From Bryum argenteum (taxonomy: Eukaryota > Streptophyta > Bryopsida > Bryales > Bryaceae), in NCBI GenBank assembly GCA_037043015.1, contig CM073321.1:32590101-32654100 (forward strand): 64,000 bases of DNA. The letters run 5' to 3'. How positions within the stretch are numbered: the first letter of the stretch is position 1; each line of letters starts with the position of its first letter. Made by a program: the position numbers and the translations under genes. The notes below the pieces were generated by a model. It did not search any database. It saw only the letters and a list, made by a program, of their open reading frames with translations, and had not been told where the DNA came from. Of the stretch, positions 32,355 through 44,961 are shown piece after piece.

Positions 32355-32903
32355 GGGATTGGATATCTTGATCAGTTCCATGATTTTTTTTTTCTCTTGT
32401 TAAGCAAACCAAAACTTTCACTGAATCACTTCCTAAATGTACGAGCTCAGTGCCTTAGGCTTCCTCACTATCATTGCATCGGGTGATCCATCCATTCATA
32501 CCACTTTTGGTGCTAGTTAAATATGGATTGTGGATTGTCCATTTTTAGTTAAATAACACATAAATAATATTAAGGAAATATTAAAAATAAAAAAACCTCG
32601 GGCACACATAAAAATAATAAATATAATAGTTCGAGAAAATGTTAGACATAGAATACTTTTTAAGCTTCTTCGTCTAGACGACAGAGACCTTTTTAGTATG
32701 ACAGAATTGAGTTATCGCTAATCTAGCCGACGATCCTTTCTATCAATCTACATACCTATCTCCTACAAACATCCTTAACTACCTACCAACCTAACAACAT
32801 ACAAACCTACTTACTTATCTACCTACTTTTTATGCTTTCTGGATTATGTGTAAAAAAATATGTTATAAAAACAAAAATAACAAAAAAAAACAACAAGAAA
32901 ATA

Positions 32904-33660
32904 GGGGTTTAGGGTTTAGGATTTAGGTTTAATGGTCACAACTATTTGACTAAATACTAATCTTTAAATAAGTCACTTAAAATAACTCAATTCGAATCCT
33001 CAAATACCAGATTTAGAATAATTGAAGATTGTACTTAGAATACTACACCTAATTTACTAAATACTAATCTTAATATAGGATACTTAAATTAATTGAATAT
33101 TACACTTATAATTACACACTTAGTTAACTAGATAATTATATAAGAATATCACACCTAATTGACTAAATATTAATCTTAGAATAGCTCACTTAAATTAACC
33201 CAATTCGAATCTTACAATACGATATTTAAAATAACTGAATACTATATTTAGAATACTAGACCTAATTTACTAAATTCTAATCTTAGAATATTTCACTTAA
33301 AATAATTCAATTCTAATCTTAGAATACTACTTTTTGAATATTTGAGTACTATACGTAGAACACCATATCTGATTTAGCACATAATCAAGTTAAAGTACCT
33401 CACCTTATTTACTAAGTAAATACAAATCTTACAATACCTTATTTAATTTAACTAATCTCAGAATAGCTCATTTTGAATAATTGAATATTAAACTGAGAAT
33501 ACCATATCAAATTTACTAATAATCATGTTAGACTACCTCCTTTTATTTACTAAATATACTAATCTTAGAATATTTCACTTAAAATAACTCAATTTCAATC
33601 TTAGATTACTACTTTAAGAATATTTGATAAATTAAATAAGCCAAATAATGTGAACTAAAT
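32904..33660. repeat. Telomere-type run followed by AT-rich tandem repeat
   Basis: 32904-32930 reads GGGGTTTAGGGTTTAGGATT-type sequence, three to four degenerate plant-type telomere units. It is followed by irregular tandem copies of a ~105-110-base AT-rich unit with the landmark ACTAAATACTAATCTTAGAA (about 32951, 33057, 33162, 33272 and degraded copies to 33660). Non-coding. Confidence 0.75.
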
Positions 33661-33684
33661 AAAACTTACATTATTTGTTTGCCA

Positions 33685-33815
33685 AGCCCATGTACATGTA
33701 TATGCCCATGTAGATTACCATGCCCATGCACATGTACATGAGCATGAGCATACGTGTAATGATGTCGTTTTCCTTGCCCATGCACAAGCACATGTACGTG
33801 GGCATGAGCACCACT
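33685..33815. repeat. Short CATGTACATG-type repeat
   Basis: Irregular repetition of CCCATG, CATGTACATG and GAGCATGAGCAT. The Met-rich frames on both strands come from the repeat. Downstream to 34700 only T- and C-rich non-coding sequence with GCTCGCAGCGCCTGYK repeated at about 33992, 34023 and 34043. Confidence 0.7.
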
Positions 33816-34740
33816 CTCTCCATCATCCTTTTCCCACACTCTCCGCCGTCATTCCCCCCATTTCTGCGCTCTCTACTGTTGCGCTTTCTGATGTCGTTCA
33901 GAAATTCTCGCCATTGAGCTTCTCCGTCGTGTTTTGTTCTTGCGGCTCGTCGTCGTAGATCACTTGCACCTGTCCACATTCTTGTCGTTGCTCACTCGCA
34001 GCGCCTGCGCCCTGTTTCATTGCTCGCAGCGCCTTTTTCATTGCTCGCAGCGCCTGTTGTCGATGCTCACTTGCAACGCCTGTTTTTGCTCTTGCGTCTG
34101 TTTTGTTGCGCCTCTCCTTGCTCGCGTCTCCGCTTTTTTTGTCCTTGCGTTGCTTAAATTGTTCCGCTTGGCTCTAAGTTCAAGTCCGTGGCTATGCGTG
34201 CCTCTGCGTTCAGGTTCGACAAATTCATTATCCAATTCCTAATTCAGTTTCCAATTCAGCATTGACTGTGCAAAACCTTGCTTCTAGAGTTCACGGTTTC
34301 GGGTAGAAGCACACTAAAGTAGGTACACTTTGGGCAAAAATCTAAGTATGTTAAGTATATCACTTTTCAGGTTTGCTTTGGGATTTCGTAAAATTGCCGG
34401 AACCTTTGATTCTCTCTATCAGATCAATCTTGGCCGTCGAGAGTGGACTAACGGCAATAAAGTAGGAATTAGAATGACACATGGCCATCTACTATTGGCC
34501 AAATGACTGTACGAAGTATGCTGAAGTACTACAAGAGTACAAATAGTATGTGCACATTGCCAGATCCCTCGATTTATTAAGTTAATGAATTGGGTAGGAA
34601 AATGCCTCTACGGCACACACTTTTAGGAGGCCCACGTTATAAGGTATCTCTTCTATAAGGGCCAATTCAAAAATTCTACCCTTTCAGCCCGAGTGCTTGC
34701 ATTTTGTTTCTTTCTACTTCTAGATTTTCTGAATCGTTTG

Positions 34741-35310
34741 AACTTGAATTTATTTCATTGTCAATTTGCGTTCATCCTCTCAGCAGACTCAACTTATTGC
34801 GTTGCAAATTCCAGCTTGCTACTGCGAAGAATTTGAAGTACCTCTCAGGTAATAGGTTCAACGTCGCGCTTCTTGTCGTTTTTTCAAGCTAGGTTTTGAA
34901 TTGTTTTTGCAATGTTCAACAATTTTGCCATTGAGCTTCGTTTTTGTAAGCCGCAAGATTGAGGTCTGAGGTTTAGAGTTTCAGGTATTGAATTGCAAGT
35001 TTTATGCTTTGAGGTTGCAAGTTCCAGGGTTTCGATTGCAATTCTAGGGTTTCAGGTATTGAATTGCAAGTTTTATGCTTTGAGGTTGCAAGTTCCAGGG
35101 TTTCGATTGCAATTCTAGGGTTTCAATAGCAAGTTTCACGGTTGCATATGCTAGTTTCAGTGGTTTCAGACTTGCATTGGCAATTGGTTTCAGACTTTCA
35201 GGGTTTGAACTGAATTCATTTCATTGTCAATTTACGTTTATGCTTTAGGAGACTCATCAAATCGGGTTGCAAATTCCAGCTTGCTACTCTGAGGAATTTG
35301 AAGATTTTTG
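34741..35310. repeat. Nested direct duplications
   Basis: A 71-base unit starting TCAGGTATTGAATTGCAAGT is present twice in tandem at 34981-35124. A separate ~95-base unit (ATTTCATTGTCAATTT ... TTGCAAATTCCAGCTTGCTA) occurs at about 34749-34845 and again at 35217-35310. No gene is evident here up to element B, except for the palindromes listed next. Confidence 0.8.
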
Positions 35311-35888
35311 TTTGCCTTGTTCAAAGTCTGCCTAGCAATTTCTGGTAAGTGGCCTTCTGGTTCTCAAAACGTTGCATTGAGTAATGGATTGAATTTTGTT
35401 TCCTCTAGCTGTGAATGCATTTCAGAAATGCATCACTGTCTTGTCTTCTTGAGGCTTCGTAATTGCTTTTGAAGGAATTCTTACGAATTGCCGGTAATTC
35501 CTTTTTGAGTAGCATTTGTGTGGTGTACTCGTTTTCATATTTCTCCCCTAACTCCGTCAACAGTGAGTCATTGAGATCACAGTACTGATCAAGTTTGAAT
35601 GCAATATTGTTTGCTTCAGGTTAACAACAAAGTTGAGGCTTGTTTAATTGTGTTCAATATACAATTAGTTGAAGAGAACCAAACATAACCATGGGTGAGT
35701 GAACACTACTTTGCTCTCGTTCAAATCACACAATTTTGCAGCAGAATAGTTTGGCATTGAATTTTTGTATTCGTATATTATACGTATATATATACAGAAT
35801 AGTTTTGAGTCAAGTTAGCGTACAGAAATCAATTCAGCTCGTGTCAAGCATAAGGGAGTTGTAGTTTCAAAGAAAAACTAAGTTCAAT

Positions 35889-36262
35889 AGTTCAACTCGA
35901 CCCAAGTTGAATTACAAATACATTGTACTATCCATCAATTTCAACGCCAAAATTCAATTAAAATAAGATTTAACTAGAGTCGAGTTGAATTCTCTATTCA
36001 GTTTCTTCTAATTACGTGTAAATACAAAATAGATTAACACTGCGAACTCCAAAGTAGTCAGAACGCTTCTTTTTGCTAAACGCTCAAGACGACAAGGATC
36101 AGAGGGGATTTAACTCAACTTGAGTTGAATCTCTAACCTAATATCCTCTACCTTATCCAAATTCATCAGTATCAAGCGATGAATAGTTCAAAAATATGCA
36201 ATAGTCTTCAAAACATACAACAATAAGAGTTCGTAAACAATTCAACTCGATTCGAGTTGAAT
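35889..36262. repeat. Second 23-bp palindrome family (4 copies)
   Basis: Copies at 35890-35911, 35968-35990, 36108-36130 and 36240-36262. The best copy has arms ATTCAACTCGA and TCGAGTTGAAT around one base; others have ATTTAACT or compensating changes (CTCAACTTGAG centre), so the stem is kept although the sequence drifts. Spacing is about 78, 140 and 132 bases. The cluster ends about 30 bases before the truncated start of element B. Confidence 0.85.
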
Positions 36263-36296
36263 CTAGTAATTAGATGAAATGAAAGGGGAGGTTCAA

Positions 36297-38876
36297 GCAA
36301 GGACTTACTCGGAAACTTACTTCTCCGTGAAGTAGGTAACCATATATCCTCCAAGCTCACCCTCCAGGAGCTAGAACCTATCTTCGATCAGTGTAAGACG
36401 CTGAACTCTCTGAGCGTCAGGAATCGTATTACCACTTTTAAGCACTTGCGCAGATACGGTGTTCTTCATGGGATCACCAAACTTCGAGGCCTCAGCAACT
36501 GGTCTTACATCCACCGTAACCAGTTTCCGGACCAAGGAGATGAAAGTGACAAAGTGTTCATTTTTAAGATGTCCGAGGTCGGCCCAAGAAGCGGTGTTGA
36601 CCTTCTTCGTCGTGTGCAGCCCCGAGGCGACCTGTCCGACGCGTGGATGATGTTCGATCACGTGAAGCGTGTGAAGAACTGGACCTCCATGGCGTGGCAC
36701 GTTTATGACTTAAAAATCTGTCGCATTCTAACTATTGCATGCTGTGATTTCCAGTCTGAAGACAGAGAAGCTCAAATCGTCTTCTGGAAGAACCTAAACC
36801 ACGTCATGGGCTGGAATGGAGTGGAAGCGCCGCAGTTTCAAGGGTTCATGGCCGACAGTGCGCAAGCCAACTGGAACGCTTTGCAGATCATTTACGGCTC
36901 CGAAGACCCTAAAGTCCCTATAGAAGGCCGCGAACGAACTTGCTACTTCCATTGGACGCAATCCTTAGAGAAACACACCAAACAATACATCGTGCACGAG
37001 CTGCAGGATCAACATCGACATTTTTGTAAGCAATACAAAGATGCACGCACCATGGGTGAGGCAGAGACAAGATATTGGGCGATCTGAGCGTGGTAAGCGT
37101 CGGCGTAGGCCACCTCCGAAGTTGGATTAGGTCACCTCGGACACTCGCTTGCATTCAGGCACTTCTGATACAAGCAGTGGGGTGGCTTCATGGAATTGAT
37201 GAGCCTGCAGCGATTGTAGCAATTATATACACGTGCGTTTATGTCTGGTAAATCCGTAAAATATATTTAATTTTTTATAATAGAATATTCTTCTCTTTTG
37301 AACGTTTACATTTAAATTTTTTTTCAATTGAAGAAAATCTATTTCTAGATCAGACTTGCGGTGACGCAAGTCTAACGCGCTCTCGATATCGTGATCAATT
37401 TATTTTGTTACTCAGTCAAATGTCTTTGCACCTTGCAGGAGAATAAATATTCTGCAGAAGAGCTGGCGGAGATGCCTTCATGTAACCTTGCGGAATCTAT
37501 CCGTAACAAATGATTGCAAGCGTTAGGCAACAAGGGTGGGGACTTGTACATTTCAACTGTTGATGATTATGTTCGTGCTTTCCTCCAAGTTGTGGGTTAC
37601 CACGACTTCAACGGAGGTGGCAAGGGTGGTAGTGGACCAACATCCGAAGAACTATTACTTCGTGTTGCCCATAAAGCTCAACAAACCGGTGATCCATCAG
37701 GCCTCACAAAGGGAGTTTACAACTATCCAGGAGTTGAAAAGATTTGTACCCGCGAGGCCCACCTTGAGGGGGCCGAGGTGTTCGAATCCAAGAAACGTAA
37801 GGCTGATGTTCCGAATGGAGCTGATGATGAAACGTACAGACCTGACACCGTGAGCTACTCACGTCCCCGAATTGGGAGAAAAGTTACCCGAGCTTGTGCT
37901 GAAAATCTGAGTATTATCCCCAAAGAGGATGAAGTTGAGGAGCCACCGACATTACCATCTACTTTTGCTGGACCTAGTATTGAACGTGTGACCACTGTTG
38001 AGGAGACTAAAGTAGACGAGAGGCTGTGGCACATTGCCCGTTTGAGGGAGAATTCTGCGAAGGCTTGTTGGGGTATCATGGGAAAGATTAAAAATAGATG
38101 TGACTCACGAATTATTCAGAAGGGAAGGCAACCGCAGCTCCAACTTACACCGGAGTATGGCAGCGCCCTCAAGAGGGGCTTATAAAAGTTGATCTGTTTT
38201 TGTTTTGTGCAGTTGATATTAATAGGTGTGTGAAGGGTCATTGTCGCAAGTGGATTGAGCCATTCTCTCTAAGCCAAGAAAGACCCCCTATATCTTCAAT
38301 ATGGCCTGTTAAGATAGGGACTAAACTTACACGTGATGAAATGGAGTCGTTAGAGAATGCGGGATTTCGACTACCACGAAAAGAACAGCTTCCTATGAAC
38401 CGCACTTTCAATAATGCTGCCCCACCAAGAGACTTGTCGCATATTCCAGTCCCGGAGAAGCCAGACGTGTTCCCTAGGTCAAAAAGATCGAAGAGCATAA
38501 ACGCATTCTAGCTATGACTTCAAAGCACATGAAGAATATTGAGTCTGCCACCTCAATGCAGGCCAAAATTCTGAAGGTGAGTATGATCCTGCAGCCTGGT
38601 TTTGGGTGTATCGTAGACTTGGAGTCGGATTTGGATGCAGTTTATAGACTTTCAATTAGTAAATTCTCGGGTTGCTCATGCCCAGCAGTCAAGAAAACAA
38701 TTTCTGCGTTAGGACGGAGAGATCCATACGGACCGTGCAAGCAGCTATACTTCATCACCGTATTGGTTTGCAAATTTGATGCGGATGCTGACCTCTTCAT
38801 CCACGCGGCCACTCTTAGTTTCAACGTGGTGAAGAAGATTCTGGAGGGAGGAATCCTAGACCATGCTACAGATTAG
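36297..38876 (+). pseudogene. SWIM-type MULE-like transposase, element B
   Basis: First segment 36297-37200: RRYGVLHGITKLRGLSNWSY, MFDHVKRVKNWTSMAWHVYD, FMADSAQANWNALQIIYG, CYFHWTQSLEKHTKQYIV; the frame is cut by TGA at 37085-37087 with homologous sequence (QWGG-F-MEL) continuing to about 37198. Intron about 37199-37438 contains the CAGACTTGCG palindrome. Second exon from 37439 (EELAEMPSCNLAES, one stop before LQALGNKGGDLYISTVDDY, GGGKGGSGPTSEELLLR, then KWIEPFSLSQERPPISSIWP after a frame change near 38180). Last part 38514-38876 is an uninterrupted SWIM region: CSCPAVKKT ... PCKQLYFITVLVCKFDADAD. The SWIM CxH is CxQ here, so zinc binding would be weakened. Confidence 0.75.
37351..37374. repeat. 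Palindrome CAGACTTGCG..CGCAAGTCT in transposase intron (B)
   Basis: CAGACTTGCG-GTGA-CGCAAGTCTA, the same inner palindrome as in the satellite units and in element A's intron. Position within the intron corresponds to that in A. Confidence 0.85.
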
Positions 38877-39331
38877 AATGCTTTAAATGTCCTCATTTAC
38901 ATACGCTATATGGTAGTCCTATGATTGTGTGGTTCACACTATATGTGATATTTTTTCACAACTGATTAAAAATAATTATACCAGTACCTACATGTACAGC
39001 AAACCTTGCCAATTTGTCTAACTTGGAGTACTAATCACTTAGAAATATTACCTTAGAAACCTCTTGACATTTGCAAATTGTGATTTACTGTCGGGTTTTC
39101 TAGCTCAAGTCCAACCAAATTCAAGGAATTTAAGCCTTATTTTCCACGGGTTTGGGTCACTAAATCCACGGTAGTAAGTCAAGAATATTCGAACATTCCC
39201 AAGAATATTCAAAAATTATTATCTAAAATAATTTAAGTAACTTTTGGAAATGTTTTTACTAAAAATACAAACTCAGCCCTAAAAATTCAAAATCTTACCG
39301 CTCACCGCTCAACGCTCACACGGTAGCAATG

Positions 39332-40654
39332 TCCGTCATTTGGACAAGGGAAGGTGGCATAGTTAAAGATATAGAGGGTAATCCTATAACCAAACAACGA
39401 CAAGATAATACAATGATCACACAAAGTTGCATGTCGAATCTGCCAGTATTGGTATTGGGCTTTTCATTCTCATAAATAATCTCAATTTTAGGCAAGACAT
39501 CAAAGACCTGCACATTCCAACACAAGATCCTATTTAACAAATTTACTATCATGGGTTACCAATATTAAATAAAAAACCACCATAACAAGGAAGAAAGTGA
39601 TTAGATATGACACTAAAGTATTAAAATAGCAACATAAAAACTGACCCAACACTCAAGTGAATCCTCTCTCGGAATTCGTGCATTGAATTCCAAGCGCTAT
39701 CATCTATCTAACGAGTCGTACTCTCGAGGGGGGAGGGTTTGTGCACTGGCGCAGCTCTCTTCCAGAAATTCAGAAGTGCTCCCTAACGAAAATGGATTGG
39801 CGGTAGGAGATCGTCGTTGTGCTCTCAGAACCTGTAAGTATTCAGCGTCAAAGACATCCAAGTCTTGGCAAGGTATGGATGAGCTTGCCATGCCTAACGG
39901 GGGGCCTCCGCGAGGGCTGGACAAGAGATATTCTTACCAAAGGCTACGAGTTGACTGATCACGTTGTGGTTGACAAGAATCACAACCTCGGCACGGGAAC
40001 AACGATCTGATAGAGAAGCTAATTACAGCCTTCGACCATCTTACCAGTCGTACTCTCAAGGGAGGAGGATACCTGCGCTGGCGCAGCCCTCTCCTTGAAT
40101 TTCAAAAGTGCTCCCTAACCAGAAGTGCTCCCTCGGCACGGAGCGGCTACTGAAACGTACCAAAAATTAACCTATCAATGACGTGCAATCACATTTGAGG
40201 TTGATAGAGGAGATCAGAACTTACACATGATTGATCTCTTGATCGTATTGTCACTTAATTCTCCTCCCCATTCTTTGAACCTCGTGCGAGCAATCCTAGT
40301 TTCCACCACATACGAAAGAAACTCGAGCTTCAGTCCGGGCTTACATTTTTGATTCCTACGTCCACCTGCTCCGCTGCATCTTCCAACCTTGTCACGCGAT
40401 CACTTTCTGCACCAGACATCTCTTGCAAAAGCCAAGTGCAATCAGTCACACCTCGCCGCGCTCCAGCTCTTTTGCCGCGCTCGAGCTCTCTGTAGGTGCC
40501 CTACGGCAAACAAGGCAGGCAAGACGTGCAGGGATGACGTGCAGGCATGACGAGGAAAATGGGATAAGAGTGGCGAGTGGGCCCCATTACTCGTGGCAGG
40601 TGGCTCCTGTACCATTGTTCCGATGGACTCGTTGGCGGGTGTGTCGCACCCTAC
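39332..40654. other. No gene; imperfect ~80-bp direct repeats
   Basis: A unit with CGTACTCTCRAGGGRGGAGG, TGCRCTGGCGCAGCYCTCT and AATTCARAAGTGCTCCCTAA is present at about 39715-39785 and 40046-40118. The second copy ends in a further short duplication (AGAAGTGCTCCCT). No frame here carries a recognisable domain. Confidence 0.5.
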
Positions 40655-43600
40655 CGGGACTCCCGAATGTTTAGAGGACCATAGCTCCTACATAAAAGCT
40701 CTGGAGGAGTCTATCGACATTTGCTTAAAGAGTGGATGTCGAAAATGGGCTTGCATGGCCCATTTGAGTAATTGAGCTACAAGTTAGCCTGAGAAGAAGT
40801 TACGGCCCGTTTTTGACACTAAGGCAAAAACGGGTGGTCTTCCAAAAGAAAAGTGTGTCACGGAAGGCTCCTCAACACAAGAGCGGGGGGCCTACCGAAG
40901 ACTCCTGAAAGTACTATAAGGAGGGGTGGTCTTTCTTCTCACTTGCACATGGTGCCATGAGGAGCCGAGTGGCTCCAAGGGGTGAGGCTTGGGATGGGCC
41001 TCAATTCCGCATCTTGTCGAAAATGGAGGGTGCTTTGGAGCATCTCTAAACATGGGGTTGGGAAGTGTCCCTCCAAGTTAGTCCCCTTGATAAGTAGTGC
41101 CGATTCTCGGGAGTGACCAGAAATGGCTCAAAAGGGTGAGGCATGGAAATGAAGCCTCACTCCCACACCTTGAGCATTGTGGGATGCTCTTGAGCATCCC
41201 AGCACATTGGGTTTGAAAGAGTCCCGCTCTAAACTAGTTCCCGGGCAATCTAGTGCCAGATTTCGAAAGGGTTTCATGCAATGTCCCGAATGAAGTGAGA
41301 GACAAGAGTGGAAGGGGACTAGTGGGAATTTGAACAATGGATAAGAGCGGTTAGCTCCGGGGGTGATTAGTGTCACCCTTGGGAGCATGGACATTTGTGG
41401 AAGGCCGCCCAATGCCACCAAGTAGCATGCCCATGTGTTGGTGGGAGTTCCGGGTTGGCATGCCCATGTGTTTGTGGGAGTTCCGGGTAATGAGTATCGG
41501 ATAATGAGTTATGGAGTCAAGGTGGGTTGGACACCTTGACTTAGAATGGTGCTAACATTGTGTGTGTGGGACACATGCAAGTGTTAGCCAAGTCGTGGCC
41601 GGATGCTACCAACTAAGAGAGCCGGGATTCCGCTACCAAGTAAGGCTCACTAAAAAAAAAAAAAAACGAGTTGGAGTAATTAGGGTCGCGACACTTGGTA
41701 TCAGAGCAGGCTACGTAATGGAATCCAATGAAAAGTAGGATGGTACAAGGAGCCGGAAGCTCGCGATGTGGCCCGAATACACGTAGTTAAGTCTTTGAAG
41801 CCGGAGATGCTGCTCATGAAGAGTTTTCTGAAGCTGCTTTGGAGGAGCCGGAGGAAATTGAAGAGGAGCAAGGCGACCAAAAGAAAGTTGCTAGTTGTGA
41901 GGAGGAAACTCACCATGAGGAGGAAGAAGTTTCTCCTAGTGTCGTTTCCAAAAAGTGAGGCCACAAGCGGAAGGTTCAAGATGAAATGTTCAATGAGCTT
42001 GTCAAAACTCTTCAAGTCATGCAAGAGGAGATTAAGGAGTTCAAGGGGAGGGCATCAAGCCCTTCTTCCCGCAAGTTGTGCAAGACCAACTTGCCATCTT
42101 CCTTCACGACATTGGGCGAGGCAAACAAGGTCAAGGACTTCGTTGTGGAACTTGAGCTCTACTTTGAGGCTCAAAGGGCTTGTGAAGAGGACAAGACCAC
42201 CATTCTCGTGACCTTCTTGAAAGAGCATGCTCTTTTGTGTTGGACCCATTTTCGGGATGAGAACGTGACTGGGAGTGGTGAGCAACTTGACAAGGACCGG
42301 TTTCAAGGGGATCCTAAGTGATCGCTTCAACCCAGAGTACCAAGAGACTGAGGATGGCATAGCCCTTATACGATTCAAGCAAACGGGCACCCTTCATGCC
42401 TATATGAAGGATTTCAATGCACATTAGAATGTGCTCCCAAAGTTGGATGAATTGGCCAAATAGGTCATTTTCTTCCATTGACTCTAAGGTTGGGTAGAGC
42501 GGGCATTATTCAAGATGTCAAGATTGCCGGAGACTTGTATCGAGTTGCTCAAGTTGGCAAAAAGGATTGGTGATGATGAAGGTCACCAAAAGGCCTCTAA
42601 AGAGGAGGCCTCAATCGGAGATCAAGGCAAATTATTATCCAAGAGCCAACATAAGAAAAATGGTTGGCAAAATCTTAAGCGCGGTGATAGTGGGCTTTCC
42701 AAGGTGGAAAGGGCAAGTTTGCCAAGAATAAGACTAAAAGTGCGGATAAGTCTAAAAAAGAGAGAAGTCACATAACTTGTTAGAATTGTGGTGAAAAGGG
42801 CCACATGGCAATGCATTGCTCCAAACCAAAGGAGCAACCCACTCCTTTATAAGTCCCAAAGCATCGAAGAGGATGGGCTTGCAAGCTTATCTAAGTGAGG
42901 TTTGCAAAAAGGCAAGCCACACCAAACATGCCTTGTAGCAATCAAAGTTGAAGTATAATGCCAAAACTTCACCTTTGTCGAAAACTTCAAGGTTTGTGAG
43001 ATGGATGGGATTGGTCTCATCTTCTGTAAGACTTCCTTTGATACCTATGGGGTAAAGATATTGAGGCGGCCACTGAGTGTGGTTGCCAACCTCGAAGGCA
43101 AAAAGGGTGAGTTGGAGTTCACCAAGGCTCCCAACATGTTAGGGATTAGGATCAATTTGGTGAACTTGGAAGAGTTAGACGAATCCCAGTTCTTGATAAT
43201 GCTAAGGACGTATTTGGGAGATTAAGAGAATAAGCTCACTTCTAACTCTAGACCTCCCAAGTATAATCGGGACGTCATCGAAGGCTTTGGTGATGCCATT
43301 TGAGTTGTGCAACGCCCCTTCAACGTTCACAACCCTCCGAACAACGGAGTTCCATCAAGAGATGGATGGGTTTGTCATTGTTTACATTCATGACATATTG
43401 GTGATCTCCAAAACGGTGGAAGAGCATGCACAACACCTTGCAACTGTGCTTCAAAAACTTTGGGACAATAAGTTATTATGCAAATGTGGAGAAAAGTGAG
43501 TTTGACTTGCAAGAGATTGAGTTATTGGGACACATTATGACAGGGCAAGGTCTCAAATCGAACCACATGAGGATTGAAGCAATCAAGAAGTGGAGCCGAC

Positions 43601-44527
43601 CCACTTCACAAAAGGAAGTAAGGTCATTGCTTGGGTTGGCCTATTATTATAGGAGGTTCATAAAGATCTTCTATAAGATTGCTAAGCCCATGTCCAATCT
43701 GCTTAAGAAGAACTTGACCTTGGATGGGACCAATTCATGTGAGCAAGCTTTTGAATAACTCAAAGAGAAGCTCTCCTCCCCATCGGTATTCAAGTTCCCG
43801 AAGTTTGAGAAACCTTTTGAGGTGCACACCGATGCAAGTGACTTTGCCATTGGGAGAGTGCTCATGCAAGAAGGAAGGCCAATTGCATTTGAGAGCAAGA
43901 AATCAGATGGCACCCAAATCAATTGGCCAACGCATGAAAAGGAGATGTTTGCCATGGTGCATTGTTTGAAGACATGGCAACATTACCTTGGTTTTCACAA
44001 GACCAAGGTATTCACCAATAATATTTCATTGAAGTACTTTGAGACACAAGCCAAAGTCACACCAAAGCAATTGAGGTGGCATGTTACCTTAGTGCTCATA
44101 AATGTGGAGTTGATTCACAAGTCGGGCCGAGTGAATGGGCGCTCGATGCACTAGGTTGGAAGGATGAACATAAGCCAAGCACCACGCAAGTCTTGAGAAT
44201 GATGTATGCGGGAGAAGCTGATTTGGCAAAACGGATAAGGGAGGCGTATATGAAAGACCCCGAGGCTCAAAAGTTCTTAAGTGAACTTCGCTGTGGCTTC
44301 ATCAAGGTATGATCAAGTTACGGCAAAATAGGGTGTATGTTCCAAAGGGCAAGTGGATGTTGACTGTGCTCAAGGAGGAGCATGACAACCACTTGGCCGG
44401 GCAAAGGGGGGAGAAGTCCACCATATGTTCGGTTTCAAAGAGGTTCTATTGGCCCAAAATGAACGAAGACATTGCCCATTATGTGAAGACTCGTATCACT
44501 TGTGAAGCCAACCAGGCGCCATATTGA
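40655..44527 (+). mobile_element. Ty3/gypsy LTR retrotransposon fossil (truncated, broken)
   Basis: A 5'-truncated left LTR (about 40655-41693, ending GCGACA) is followed by a primer-binding site TGGTATCAGAGC at 41696-41707, fitting plant initiator tRNA-Met. The internal part shows a gag-like charged region (about 41770-42320), a CCHC knuckle (NCGEKGHMAMHC, about 42785), reverse transcriptase (about 43285-43690), RNase H (FEVHTDASDFAIG, about 43815-44150) and the start of the integrase zinc region (about 44390-44520). The integrase core and the right LTR in the same orientation are absent. It is broken at many places and looks old. Confidence 0.85.
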
Positions 44528-44961
44528 AAGCAAGTGGGTTTATTACGGCCTTAGCCTATCCGCTGTCGCAACGCTAATTACTCGAACTTTGTTTTTTTTC
44601 TTAAAAAGCCTTACTTGGTGGCGGAATCCCGGCTGACTTAGTTGCTAGCAACCGGCCACGACTTTGCTAACACTTGCATGTGCCCCACACACACAATGTT
44701 AACACCATTCCAAGTCAAGGTGTCCAACCCACCTTGTCTCTATAACTCATTACCCAATATTCATTAACCGGAACTCCCTCCAACACATAGGCGTGCCACT
44801 TGGTGGCATAGGGCGGCCTTCCACAAATGTCTAAACTCCCAAGGGTGACACTAATCACCTCCGGAGCTAACCGCCCTTATCAATTTTCCAACTTCCTTAA
44901 ACTCTTGTCTAACACTTCATTCGGGACTTTGCCGGAAACCTTCCCGGAATCCGGCACTAGT

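Larger units (their letters stand above)
36294..39331 (+). mobile_element. Element B: 5'-truncated MULE-like copy
   Basis: Homology to elements A and C begins abruptly at about 36294, in the middle of the transposase (KDLLGNLLLRE region), and runs to the shared terminus CGCTCACCGCTCAACGCTCA/CACGGTAGCAATGTCCGTC near 39331. The N-terminal part, the divergent promoter and ORF2 are all missing. It is more similar to A than to C throughout. Confidence 0.8.
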
